64,000 nucleotides of DNA from BD1-7 clade bacterium (GCA_902705865.1 CACSIO010000061.1:188251-252250), one strand, 5' to 3'. Shown: positions 37,701 through 44,657, counted from the stretch's first letter. Translations and numbers: made by a program. The notes: generated by a model not told the origin, from the letters alone.

Positions 37701-37790
37701 CTGTCGTCAACCGATGGCATCAGCTGGCAAAAAGCCGTGACATCAACCATTGAGTTTGATCCGGAGCCTGTGATGCCCGTGCTAGATTGA
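31758..37790 (+). CDS. Giant surface lipoprotein: 12 Ig-like repeats plus kelch/BNR-type propeller
   Basis: A 2,010-residue predicted lipoprotein. The signal MKKLALAVAVATAAAGC gives lipobox AAGC with Cys17, followed by Ser, which favours the outer membrane. Twelve tandem repeats of about 98 residues follow (about residues 35-1235). Each begins with an AP pair and contains a G-x-x-L-x-x-x-Y-x-(Y/F)-x-D-x-(D/E)-x-D block, a W(L/Y/F)-x-x-G segment and an A-x-D-x-G-K turn. They are acidic and Ca2+-site-like, in the manner of Ig/cadherin-type adhesin stalks. A Big_2-like domain is near 1240-1330. The C-terminal ~650 residues carry about nine W-x-S-(T/S)-D-G-x-x-W repeats typical of BNR/kelch propellers (IWSSVDGRAW, IWSSTDGIHW, VWQSDDGISW). 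A stalk-and-head adhesin or glycan-binding role is inferred. An intrinsic terminator follows. Confidence 0.82.
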   Translation: MKKLALAVAVATAAAGCSDNDNDRGGNRGTQNQAPVVTDLVIHDVNGESVKVADVLRAQYTYSDVDNDAEGDTRFQWLVDGVAVTGATDKEYTVQSSDIGKPITLMITPVAQAGVREGAAETTAAVTVSIDGAPKAENVQVADNTAGVVKAGTLLTGSYDYVDAEDDAEGASAFRWLRDGQPIADATEKNYTVTAADEGKDLIFEVTPVAQGGVLQGAAYQSVVIEVQANEAPVASAVSITGDNGGNTRKGTTLTGTYTYSDSESDAEGASTFRWLRGGEAIADATAVTYTITAEDEGKNIVFEVTPVANAGALAGAPAVSTNTISVPANGAPMAVGVSVSNNTDDVIKVGTVLTGSYTFKDDENDDEDLSVDGTQLRWLRNGVEIANATGNEYTVTAADEDKALTFAVTPKAKSGVVQGLRSVSDVIDVALNEAPIAADVSITDVNGGEAIIGDFLQGDYNYTDVENDEENESATRFRWLRNGMTIEGETQKTYTLMPDDEGKKIQFEVVPVAKSGALEGQAKTSSELTVSVDSNTAPSFSSLSFDNVDATIGQTLTILFSYNDADGDAEGDHTFQWFRNGTQINGVAGATYDVADADKGAIITAKATAVAATGVTQGARQDVAGNVTIADSAANTAPRATELSITTSTGRPPKTGDTLTLNYTFVDGEGDTESGSLIKWYVNDDAILGANQATLTVGANHLGKTIKAVVIPRASSGVNSETPYETEIPVPADAAPVVTGVTVNDDNGGGAEVGDVLSVDYTYGDPDGHVEAGTIISWYHERVLITSGTSKTYTIKAEDKGKTIFAAVHPRANGLYGFLVFSTEGVSVPANNAPTFTSLTFDKAIAKVGDTIRINYTYQDADNDAAGNHVFRWYRGGTQIAGATGNVYTVTEDDAGENLTAKATAVAAAGELQGVEQLVANGLAFNIPSLPTNAAPLASDVKLQWHSSTQLAPGTYITGSYAYSDDENDAESGSTYRWLVDGTAISNATFKGYTIKEEDRGKNLTFEVTPRAATGAATGVAVTSRPVTVLTNRAPTATNVVVTDGNGGTVNPGDTLTVSYDYNDEEGDLEGDTNIAWQYRKGGSSGYIPNASGSSTYVVSSAYTDGEVWALVTPKAQSGVLNGEVAQSNTLNVVAKPKQAPALNNIKIVDQNDGDVNVGDVLGVTYDFIDADGDLEDGTTFVWKRNGLPIEGQLASTYTVNATDAGQRVSVTVTPGSDAGETGGAYTAGFVTVEDAPVPALTFEMDGDVKALVGVDFANPATAAGSGTVTYTISDETVAFVSNGQYPAHPAGKVIPFAEGTATITATIAASGQSPEISESYDIEVKPASFGVKAWVGDNGSTFTFANNLSGMLLHSTTDELCDWSDPAGCLNYQSTTLQDYVSAPTDVDDAALTTGRAGYYRIDYGNYQARAQLRANTYSPTKGAAVVEFKGKLWRLGGDGVNGGNSEIWSSVDGRAWKQEVTDASQLFSKRYDHNVIEFQGRLWLTGGSNIDLVSGRLEHKQDIWSSTDGIHWVQNTTFADFNRYSGHSVVKANGRLWLSGGPTPTMQGALWSSDNGFDWAKASLVAMNVCASTTSRIELGVVRGGDAADKLLCHSNGVIYELAGNAWSEVARTSSNLTGIRTGDASRFVTTDSTMLLIDPAQGLVYLRLEDGSWSQYDAGTDPRAFIATGEANVVAFNGKAWVHAAQDAHIRALSSSDGFYWSTDVNNFPPRFNAAVNSDNGKLIMAGGITGTYATDVWQSDDGISWNELKTSNEIAAQNTLSATRLNDHWWISQSNGDVSRLNVVGDAATWEVMASVSSGDFANMTFNRLVKHNKKLFLIAGTLGAENRVYVSDIYGMNWTDIGELQGTPFASAQAFSAFSFKGSLWVVAGLDSVGSSNKIWQSTDDGLTWTETVAPFDARYFPHITVFNDALWMVGGSKSGGGYNDVWRSTNGTDWTRVVEDAGFPVRVNASLVVHDGRMMLVGGLDGNGKRLSDVLSSTDGISWQKAVTSTIEFDPEPVMPVLD

Positions 37791-37808
37791 TCGTGTTTGT
37801 CTAAAGTT

Positions 37809-37841
37809 AAGCCCGCTAGGTTCGCCTAGCGGGCTTTTTTG
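37809..37841 (+). terminator. Intrinsic terminator of the giant gene
   Basis: AAGCCCGCTAGG, loop TTCG, CCTAGCGGGCTT and then more T. A 12-bp perfect stem with a stable UUCG loop, 18 bases after the stop. Confidence 0.93.
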
Positions 37842-38290
37842 TGGATGTTGTTTTCGTTCGTGATTGGGTTGGTTGGGCAGGCACAATGCCATCGTGCAAT
37901 GGTGTCAGGACTGATCACAAAATAGGTAGGCTTATCGCAGTATGTCGGCTGATACTGCCCGTTTGCGGATCACCACGATAGTTTTGTTATTGGAGCAGTC
38001 GACTTGAAACGACAGGATAGCTTGCTGCTTAACAGCGGTTGTTGTGATGCCACTGCAAAAAAGAAATGCTGAACGAGGTGCCCGGTTGATAGTCACGATG
38101 AATCATTACCTAAACGAAGATTATGGCGTGGGCGGTAAGAAAGGTTTGCGCTTGTAGTGTATGGTGTTGTTTCGTAAGGAAGTATGGGTTAACCGACCAA
38201 GCCCTATATTCACCGCAACAAATAAACATTGTCTTAATCGAATCTATAGGGCCTGAATTCATATAGTCAAAGAAATAGTCTTAATGTCCA
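37842..38290. other. Gene-free region between convergent lipoprotein genes
   Basis: About 450 bases with no supported gene on either strand and no terminator for the minus-strand gene that I can identify. A 20-codon frame at about 38098 lacks support. Confidence 0.4.
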
Positions 38291-39697
38291 TTAAGGGCAC
38301 CCTAAATAGTTAACACTCACGCTATCTTCAAAAAAGTCAGGGCCAGGCGTGTTATCGTAATCAACCCCTGTGACGCTTAAATAGTTTGTAAAGTTAGTCT
38401 GGCTGCAGGTCGAAAAATTCGACTGCGGGTTAAGGCTATCGGTCATCACAAAATTGGATGTATTGCAGATATTATCTTCACCATCATGCGGTATTCCAAG
38501 GTTGTGACCCAGCATATGAGCAAGGAAGAAATCACTGTCAGGTCCGGCCGTAAGCGTACTTTGCTGGCCCTGTAATGACGCTATACCCCTAACGAATGCA
38601 GTGTCTGACTCTTGTCCTGAATAGAGCGCAACTTTATCGCGTGATACATTCGCTTGAGCCCATGTAGAAAAGCTATTATGCATGCTGGTTACACTCACTT
38701 GGTCGTCGCCATCCACAGTGATGGTATAAGGGTCTGTGCAGTGCACGCGAACTTCACTCACATGTACACCGATGGTTGGCGTCAGTGTCGCTAAGCGTTT
38801 ATTCGCCTCTAGCACATCCGCATGCAAAAAAGCTCGCAAGGCTGCCTCGTCTTGCCCAAGCAAATCCCACATGGCTGAATCAATAATAATCGCAGTTTCC
38901 ATGATTTTGGATGTTGTATCGTCGAGATAATCGTTGGCGTCGTAATCGGGTAGACTTGCTGTCAAATTGTTACCTCGAACCAATCTTATTAGGCCAAAGC
39001 TTTCTTTGGGCGCTACTGCATATTTGGCTGGATTGATGTCTAATCTTAGCAACCATGCGTTGCGGTTACCCACTCCATTATTGGACCAGTAGAGTTCGAA
39101 CCCCGTTAGCAGGTTGGGGAAATAATCAGTATTCATGGCGTTAGGGCCATTGCAGTTATCGAAGTCCACGCAATCGATTATTGAGAGAAATTCAGAGGCT
39201 TCATTAAGCGAGTGGGCTATGTGGGCGTTTTCATTCGGTAGGCGCCAATCCGTATATCCGCAAAAGCTCAGACCATTGATTTCGGCAATATAGGCGTCGG
39301 TATCACAGTAGGCATTGGGATTAGCGTTTAACGGTGGAGTGGTGCAGGTAGCGCCACCATCGGTAATAGGGTCCCAATCAGTACCTCGTTGAGATACGGC
39401 TGTGGTATTCATAAAATAGGAATTGTTTTGGCGGAACCCGTCAGAGTTTGGCTTTTTCACTTCCCATACTAAGCCCGAATCATTATCGCGTACGCAGCTC
39501 CACTGATCATTGGTTGCTTCGCTGCCAGCGTTATTCCAAGCAAGGCTCTGATCGGCTAGCACGCTACCGGCGGCGTCAAGCTTTTGCAGACGTGGTACAG
39601 GCGTAGTCGTAGGATTTGGCGTAGGCTCGGGTGTTTCTGGAATACATGCGGATATTGTTAACAGCGATGTGAAAATCAAAGGCAGCTTCAATGTCAT
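38291..39697 (-). CDS. DUF1566 + reprolysin-like lipoprotein with altered zinc motif
   Basis: A 468-residue lipoprotein (signal MTLKLPLIFTSLLTISAC, Cys18), then a Pro/Thr-rich linker. A DUF1566 domain covers about residues 65-245 (WSCVRDNDSGLVWEVK, FCGYTDWRLPNENA, YWSNNGVGNRNAWLLRL). From about residue 265 a reprolysin/ADAM-type metalloprotease fold follows, with ETAIIIDSAMWDLLG, GIASLQG, and the zinc region at residues 394-405 reading HMLGHNLGIPHD. The canonical motif is HExGHNLGxxHD: all three zinc His are present but the catalytic Glu is Met395 (codon ATG). A Met-turn candidate is NFVMTDSL. It is therefore probably a non-catalytic pseudo-protease unless the base catalyst is supplied elsewhere. 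It may bind surface proteins. Confidence 0.72.
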   Translation of the reverse strand: MTLKLPLIFTSLLTISACIPETPEPTPNPTTTPVPRLQKLDAAGSVLADQSLAWNNAGSEATNDQWSCVRDNDSGLVWEVKKPNSDGFRQNNSYFMNTTAVSQRGTDWDPITDGGATCTTPPLNANPNAYCDTDAYIAEINGLSFCGYTDWRLPNENAHIAHSLNEASEFLSIIDCVDFDNCNGPNAMNTDYFPNLLTGFELYWSNNGVGNRNAWLLRLDINPAKYAVAPKESFGLIRLVRGNNLTASLPDYDANDYLDDTTSKIMETAIIIDSAMWDLLGQDEAALRAFLHADVLEANKRLATLTPTIGVHVSEVRVHCTDPYTITVDGDDQVSVTSMHNSFSTWAQANVSRDKVALYSGQESDTAFVRGIASLQGQQSTLTAGPDSDFFLAHMLGHNLGIPHDGEDNICNTSNFVMTDSLNPQSNFSTCSQTNFTNYLSVTGVDYDNTPGPDFFEDSVSVNYLGCP

Positions 39698-40037
39698 TGT
39701 TTTATTCTTCCATTTAAGGGGCGGTTAGCGGCAATCAGGAGTATAAAGCAGCTCGCCTACCCACTACATTAGAAATTGTTTGTATCCAATTGTTGAAGGG
39801 GTATTTTGGTGTAAAGAAGACATGAATGTTCTAGTATGATGCGCAATTTGATCGATTTTTCAGTATTATAAAACGCCATTTCGTAACAAGACTTTTTGGA
39901 CACCTATGGCAGAATATTCTCTGTGGGAAAGGCGCGTGTATCGCGGTCAGTAGACTCCGATCGATATGCGTTGATGGCGTACCGCTATATTGAATTGAAT
40001 TCCATGAGAAATCTGATGGTCACGCTGGTTAGAAATA
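39698..40037. other. Gap upstream of pseudo-protease gene
   Basis: About 340 bases between two minus-strand genes. No copy of the island motif, no clear terminator and no gene is seen. The sequence is AT-rich. Confidence 0.35.
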
Positions 40038-40643
40038 TCAGAACTCCATTCCCAGCTCATAATCAGATACCTTGATTAACCGGATGCCCTCAGCTCCTTG
40101 GTTGTTGAGCGCGTCAGCAATCGTTTGATGAATAAAAATGTTGGGTATATCCGTACCGCCGATTCTGAAAATCAGTCGTTCTTCTTCTTTGATAGAAGCT
40201 AACCGCTTCTCATCGAGGCTATAACGATGAATATGTGGGGTATCACCGGAGTGATTTTCAACGTAGTCGGAGGCTTTTCTATCCCAGCAATCTAGTTTGT
40301 TAAACAGATTGACCAGCCAGTAATTCTCGCAAGCTTCTTTGTGATCATCTTCGAATATCGCAGGAAAGAACTTTCCCTGATAGATGCAAGTTTCAGCAAT
40401 ACCGGATAGCAAGCTGGCGTGTAACACAAGATCCAGTGTGTCATGCAGTATGTTAGCCGGCGGTTTACCTGTGTCTTCGTCGAGTTTTGCCCGGTAAACA
40501 GCAGGACCTTCGCTGAGCAACATTGTTTTTTGAAAAGGGCTTCTAGCGCGTGTGCTTTTTGTGGGTGCGACGAAACTAATTTTTTCGTCGTAGCTCACTT
40601 CTGGGAAGACTAAATAGTACTGGTCATTGATGTGATTATTCAT
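40038..40643 (-). CDS. Imm11/DUF1629-like immunity-type protein
   Basis: A 201-residue cytoplasmic protein resembling the DUF1629/Imm11 group of predicted immunity proteins. The diagnostic part is the C-terminal half. It contains NYWLVNLFNKLDCWDRKASDY, then a strand-rich RYSLDEKRLASIKEEERLIFRIGGTDIPNIFIHQTIADALN and GAEGIRLIKVSDYE, matching the family flow '...LFRxxG...IFVSxxLxxAL...GLxGLxF'. Such proteins usually sit next to a polymorphic toxin. No toxin gene is recognised beside it, so it would be an orphan that protects against toxins from neighbours. Similarity is judged by pattern only. Confidence 0.55.
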   Translation of the reverse strand: MNNHINDQYYLVFPEVSYDEKISFVAPTKSTRARSPFQKTMLLSEGPAVYRAKLDEDTGKPPANILHDTLDLVLHASLLSGIAETCIYQGKFFPAIFEDDHKEACENYWLVNLFNKLDCWDRKASDYVENHSGDTPHIHRYSLDEKRLASIKEEERLIFRIGGTDIPNIFIHQTIADALNNQGAEGIRLIKVSDYELGMEF

Positions 40644-40986
40644 AGATTAAGAATATTGTGCTGTTATTGAGTTTGTTTATACAAGTATGTGCGTCGAGCT
40701 GCAAATCGCTTTGAAGTTTATTATACCGCGCGTATCGTAGAAATTAATCGCGAATATCGCCCCGAGCTAAGGAGCAATATGAGTAGGAATCAAAGAGCGG
40801 CCATGTGTTGCTATGAGTAGATATATGAGTAGTGCCATAGGTGAGGTTAATTCTTCTTTTCGAGGTCTTTCGGTATGGCTGTCCTGTTATAACGACGTTA
40901 TGTATCTGGCTATTTAAAAAATAATACCGTTGAACTTGTACTTCTACAATACTTGACTAATCAAGCAAGTATCAAGAGGTTGGAAG
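40644..40986. other. Divergent intergenic region with MarR operator
   Basis: About 340 AT-rich bases between the divergent immunity-type and marR genes. Apart from the palindrome near the marR start (listed separately) nothing is recognised. Confidence 0.4.
40949..40972. promoter_or_regulatory. Probable MarR operator
   Basis: ATACTTG and CAAGTAT flank a central CTTGA-CTAA-TCAAG, giving nested inverted repeats that end just before the AAGAGG ribosome site of marR. The position fits autorepression. Boundaries are approximate to a few bases. Confidence 0.55.
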
Positions 40987-41406
40987 GTGTCAGATAATTC
41001 GCTAGAAGCAAACTTCGTTATTCAAAATTCAATATTGGCTTCTAAATTGGCTAAGAAGGTAGATGGACAGCTTAGTATTCATGGTATCAGTTTTACCGAG
41101 TTTATGATCATGTACTATTTGGATTCAGCTGTTCTGAAAACCATGCGACGAATCGAGATAGCTGAAGCCGTAGGCATAAGCGCTTCAGGAGTAACACGCG
41201 TGATTGCGCCAATGGAAAAAATCGGAATAGTCGAAAGAGAGTCAAACCGTAGAGATGCTCGCCAGAGCTTAGTTAAGCTGTCAAAAGCCGGGCAGCGTCT
41301 ATTTGCAGATGCATCTGTAAGCTTCGAAGATTGTTCAAAAAGTATGCTTAAATCGCTAAGCGGCAATCAATTAGAAAAGTTTATTGAGTTATCAGGCAAG
41401 TTATAG
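40987..41406 (+). CDS. MarR family transcriptional regulator
   Basis: A 139-residue winged-helix regulator. It has a dimerisation helix region (ANFVIQNSILASKLAKKV), the helix-turn-helix RRIEIAEAVGISASGVTRVIAPMEKIGIVERESNRRDARQ with the typical N/D-R-R-D-A-R wing near residue 86, and a C-terminal helix. The start is GTG at 40987, with AAGAGG about seven bases upstream. An inverted repeat overlaps the promoter/leader region. It precedes an isochorismatase-family gene by 104 bases on the same strand, so that gene is the likely target. Confidence 0.87.
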   Translation: MSDNSLEANFVIQNSILASKLAKKVDGQLSIHGISFTEFMIMYYLDSAVLKTMRRIEIAEAVGISASGVTRVIAPMEKIGIVERESNRRDARQSLVKLSKAGQRLFADASVSFEDCSKSMLKSLSGNQLEKFIELSGKL

Positions 41407-41510
41407 AATATTATTTGAATTTAAAAATACATAACAGATAAATACTCGGGATCTTTCAGCTCTTATTAGTGCTAGTAGGTGTCGGCTTCATATCAAAATT
41501 AGGAGGGTAG

Positions 41511-42023
41511 ATGACTTCAGCAGTGTTGATCATTGATGTTCAGCGTGGGGTTTTTGAATCAGAAACTGAAATATTTGATGCTCAGAGAGTTATTGATAAC
41601 ATAAATATTTTGATCGATAAGGCGAGATTGCAATCGAGCATTGTCATATTCATTCAGCACGAAATTCAGGGCGTCGCCGAGTATGGAAGTAAAATTTGGC
41701 AGTTGTGTAGCAAACTCAATGTAATGCCGCATGACGAGAGAGTCAGGAAAACCACGCCTGATTCATTTTCCGGGACGAATTTGGATGATATTTTACAAAA
41801 GTTAGATGTAGATAGCTTGGTGGTAACCGGTTATGCATCCGACGTTTGTATTGATCGAACGACGTTCAGTGCTGTAACTCGTGGCTATTCGGTAAAACTC
41901 ATCAAAGATGCGCACACGACCCAGAGCAAAGGCGCGCTGACGGCTAGCCAGATACGGGATCACCATAACGTGATTCTTTCAATGTATCCGCAAGTAGAAT
42001 TGATTGATACTGTTGACTGGTGA
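41511..42023 (+). CDS. Isochorismatase-family cysteine hydrolase
   Basis: A 170-residue alpha/beta hydrolase. The catalytic triad positions are visible: Asp in AVLIIDVQRGVF (residue 9), Lys in RVRKTTPDSFSGTNL (about residue 79) and the nucleophilic Cys in VVTGYASDVCIDRT (about residue 112). The last matches the G-x-x-(T/S)-x-x-C-V-x-x-T pattern of the family. Members hydrolyse amides such as nicotinamide, ureidoacrylate or N-carbamoyl compounds; the substrate is not determined. A very strong AGGAGGG ribosome site precedes the ATG. It probably belongs to the regulon of the upstream MarR protein. Confidence 0.85.
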   Translation: MTSAVLIIDVQRGVFESETEIFDAQRVIDNINILIDKARLQSSIVIFIQHEIQGVAEYGSKIWQLCSKLNVMPHDERVRKTTPDSFSGTNLDDILQKLDVDSLVVTGYASDVCIDRTTFSAVTRGYSVKLIKDAHTTQSKGALTASQIRDHHNVILSMYPQVELIDTVDW

Positions 42024-42095
42024 AGCCTGACAAGAATGTGAAAAGATAAGCTACCGCTTGAAGTTAGCTGGTTGCGGCGTACGAAGGAGAGTCAC

Positions 42096-42482
42096 TTGAG
42101 TGCGTTAAAGTATCTAGTGATATTTTGTTCCGGATTTTTGGTGCTGTGTTGAGTATTTTGGGTGTGGCTAACGACTTCTCATGACTGTAGAGAAGTAGAG
42201 ATCTATGAGTCACCTAACTCGATGTTGAGTCTCTATCACATGCAATCTAAATCTGATGCAGGGCACGCTCCTTATGGCGATCATTTCATCTTAAGTCCCA
42301 CTAACATCCTAGGTGGGAAATACATTGGAACAACGGTATTCGCTGCGTATTGTGAAGGACAGATGGAAGTAAGGTGGCGTGAAAAAAACACCATTCATAT
42401 CAAATGCTCTTATGATCCTGAGGTGGTTTGGACAAAAATTGAAAGGTACAAAGGGATCGATATAATCCTACGACAGGATTGA
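42096..42482 (+). pseudogene. Small membrane-anchored protein gene interrupted by TGA
   Basis: An AAGGAGA ribosome site at 42084-42090 is perfectly spaced before TTG 42096. The frame reads a hydrophobic N-terminus (LSALKYLVIFCSGFLVLC), then TGA at 42150-42152, and continues open in the same frame (VFWVWLTTSHDCREVEIYE...) to a stop at 42480. If the TGA were Trp, the two parts would make one uninterrupted transmembrane helix followed by a 100-residue extracytoplasmic domain (SLYHMQSKSDAGHAPYGDH, CEGQMEVRWREKNTIHIKC). A TGG-to-TGA change in a formerly intact gene is the simplest view. A restart at GTG 42162 could still give a 106-residue product without the helix. The family is not recognised. 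Confidence 0.55.
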
Positions 42483-42504
42483 TCCGACTAGCACGATGAG
42501 AGTG

Positions 42505-42536
42505 GCTCAAGGTCATCGGTCAATATGAACTTGAGC
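42505..42536. terminator. Hairpin between convergent genes
   Basis: GCTCAAGGTCAT (42505-42516) pairs with ATGAACTTGAGC (42525-42536) with one mismatch and an eight-base loop. It starts 22 bases after the interrupted gene. No T-tract is present, so terminator function is tentative. Confidence 0.35.
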
Positions 42537-42703
42537 TACCCTTTGGTTGATATTGACAGGCGCCATTAAACCCATCATCAGACCTCCGATCTTATTGCAC
42601 TCAGTTGATGATATGAGTACCTGTTAGATCATCTCAGCATGCCGAGGGGTAGGGCAGGCATACCCTAGAGGTATCGATTGCGTCTTCTACTGTTTAGTTC
42701 GTT

Positions 42704-43597
42704 TTAAAACGCAGTTTTACGTGAAATTTCCTGCCCGTTTTCGAGGATCAGTAACGTTGGTAGTGAGCGTATGCCATAGTGAAAAAACAGGGCATTTGTG
42801 TCATCTAAATGAGTATTGTAGTTGACTCGATATTTTTCTTTGTAGGCATCGAGATCATCATTGTTACTCCATAAACGTGATGCAATGAGCAAACTATTGG
42901 CGTCGGTATTTTTTTCAACCCATTGATCGAAATAGTGCTGGCCAGCGATGCAGTTTTTGCTTTGCTGTGGGTGTTTGTCGGCCAAATACCATTCACACCA
43001 AGTGGCTGTAAAAAATAGAGCTTGTTTACCTTGGGATACAAAAGCTGGCGGGGTTGCTTGCCCCGGCTCGATGACTGTAGGTGTTTTAAGAGCTGCCGGT
43101 GCCGATGTGTTATCCGCTAAATGGGCGAGCGCCTGATCCAGTTGTTGTGTCACTTCATGGCTGTGATAAATAAGGTGGCCGTTGTGATCGAGCAAGACAT
43201 GCAGCGGAGTACCCCTTAGGTCGGCCGCTTGTGCGAGTAGGCCTTCACTATCGCGTACGGTTGGCATCGTTAATCGGTATTTTTCTATCATGTTTTTTAC
43301 AGAGGTTTGGCTTTCATTGATATCGACATTAACGGATAAAAACTGAATGTGCTCTCCGTGTAATTCATAAGTTTGTTGAAAGTGCGGCATTTGTTGATTG
43401 CATGGCGCGCACCAGCTGGCCCAGAACTTTATGTAGATTGGGCGCTTGCCCAGCATGGCGTTGAGGGTAATAGCGTTGCCCTCAACGTTGGTCATTGGCA
43501 GGGCGAGAGCATCGTAAAGTTCAATGGCCACCGCCGATTGACTCAGTACCGTAGCCATCGTGATGGCCGTTATTAGCTTTTTTGCTGGATGTGTCAT
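42704..43597 (-). CDS. Periplasmic TlpA-like protein with two thioredoxin folds
   Basis: A 297-residue exported protein. The start at 43597 gives a signal peptide MTHPAKKLITAITMATVLSQSAVA; a longer frame would hide it. The first thioredoxin-like domain (about 25-160) has the TlpA/ResA-type active site FWASWCAPC (C63, C66) and a cis-Pro at GTP131, so it should be a redox thiol protein. The second domain (about 185-297) has ALFFTATWCEWYL with only one Cys at that site (C201), a distant C216 and cis-Pro SLP280, so it lacks a CxxC. The target protein is unknown; cytochrome maturation or disulfide repair are typical roles. It is divergent from an AraC-type gene. Confidence 0.8.
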   Translation of the reverse strand: MTHPAKKLITAITMATVLSQSAVAIELYDALALPMTNVEGNAITLNAMLGKRPIYIKFWASWCAPCNQQMPHFQQTYELHGEHIQFLSVNVDINESQTSVKNMIEKYRLTMPTVRDSEGLLAQAADLRGTPLHVLLDHNGHLIYHSHEVTQQLDQALAHLADNTSAPAALKTPTVIEPGQATPPAFVSQGKQALFFTATWCEWYLADKHPQQSKNCIAGQHYFDQWVEKNTDANSLLIASRLWSNNDDLDAYKEKYRVNYNTHLDDTNALFFHYGIRSLPTLLILENGQEISRKTAF

Positions 43598-43805
43598 TGT
43601 GATTTCCGATGAGTGAGAGGCGCAACCATAGCGTGATCGGATTAATCCGGGATTGTAAAAATTGGACATCCACGTTAAGAATCAGATGCGTTCTTTGCAC
43701 GCCCTTGTGTGCCGTCTGACGAGGATCATTTTTTTTAATAGTCGGCTTTGATAGCATCAGCGGATATGCAATCAGTTGATACCGGTATAGTCCGACGGAT
43801 ATAGC

Positions 43806-44657
43806 ATGATCGATACTGAAAACTACATGCGTGAGCATTTTGGTGATTGCCAAAGTGAAAAAGCCCTAGCGGTATTGCGATTTACAACGGTCGCACCGGC
43901 TCCTGCATTGCAAGGCGTTGTTAAGCACTATTGGTTTGCCTCGATGAACGTTGATGCACTGCCGTACATGTCTCGCCAGTATCCCGATGCTTCTATGGGG
44001 ATGGTGTTTGACTTGCTTGCGCCGCAAAAAAGTGTGTTTGAAGCCCACAACACGGAGGTTCGCCTATGCGATTTTTCGGCGCAAACAGCGTTGTTGGGTG
44101 TGCGATTCGCAGTTGGTGGGGCACAGCGCTTGTTGGGTGGTCTGGCGGTTAATGAGCATGGAACAATACCTTTAGACATGTTTGGCCATGACGCATTGAT
44201 ACGCCTGTGCGATGAATTGTTAGCGGCCGACAGCGATTGGCGACGTGTCGAAATACTGAATGGGTCACTGTTGGCACTGTTGTGTGATCAATCGTCGAAT
44301 AATCGCTCGAACAATCATCAATGGATACAGGCAGTACTACCAACTTCTGCTGGCGTTAGAGTCAATGAGGTGGCGAGTGCCTTGGGCTACACCCATCGAC
44401 AATTCGACCGGCAATTTTACCGTCTGTGTGGATATACACCCAAGAAAGCAGCCTCGATGATTCGTGTAGATGCGGCGCGACGTTTGCTGTCTGCTCGACA
44501 TGACCTTGCGATGCAAGACATTGTGCATGGCTTGGGTTACTTTGATCAGGCCCATTTTATTCGGGATTTTAAACGTTACTCAGATAGCACTCCCAGTGCT
44601 TATCGTCAGCGCAAATATTTGCAACTTTGGTCGTCAAAAAATCGAGGAGATAATTAG
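43806..44657 (+). CDS. AraC family transcriptional regulator
   Basis: A 283-residue regulator. The N-terminal half (VVKHYWFASM, YPDASMGMVFDLLAP, GVRFAVGGAQRLLGG) matches the DUF6597-type sensor seen in many AraC proteins. The C-terminal ~100 residues carry two helix-turn-helix units: VNEVASALGYTHRQFDRQFYRLCGYTPKKAA and MQDIVHGLGYFDQAHFIRDFKRYSDSTPSAYRQ, the AraC signature with the FDQ(A/S)HFxRxF core. It is divergently transcribed from the TlpA-like gene with a 208-base gap and may regulate it. The inducer is unknown. Confidence 0.88.
   Translation: MIDTENYMREHFGDCQSEKALAVLRFTTVAPAPALQGVVKHYWFASMNVDALPYMSRQYPDASMGMVFDLLAPQKSVFEAHNTEVRLCDFSAQTALLGVRFAVGGAQRLLGGLAVNEHGTIPLDMFGHDALIRLCDELLAADSDWRRVEILNGSLLALLCDQSSNNRSNNHQWIQAVLPTSAGVRVNEVASALGYTHRQFDRQFYRLCGYTPKKAASMIRVDAARRLLSARHDLAMQDIVHGLGYFDQAHFIRDFKRYSDSTPSAYRQRKYLQLWSSKNRGDN

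Noticed and set aside
31758..37790. Repeats in the giant gene as a recent DNA expansion or phase-variable tract
   Set aside because: The units are alike in protein pattern but clearly diverged at the DNA level; no near-identical tandem copies are visible.
38098..38157. Short frame starting MNHYLNEDYG
   Set aside because: Only about 20 codons, with an in-frame stop just upstream and no recognisable family.
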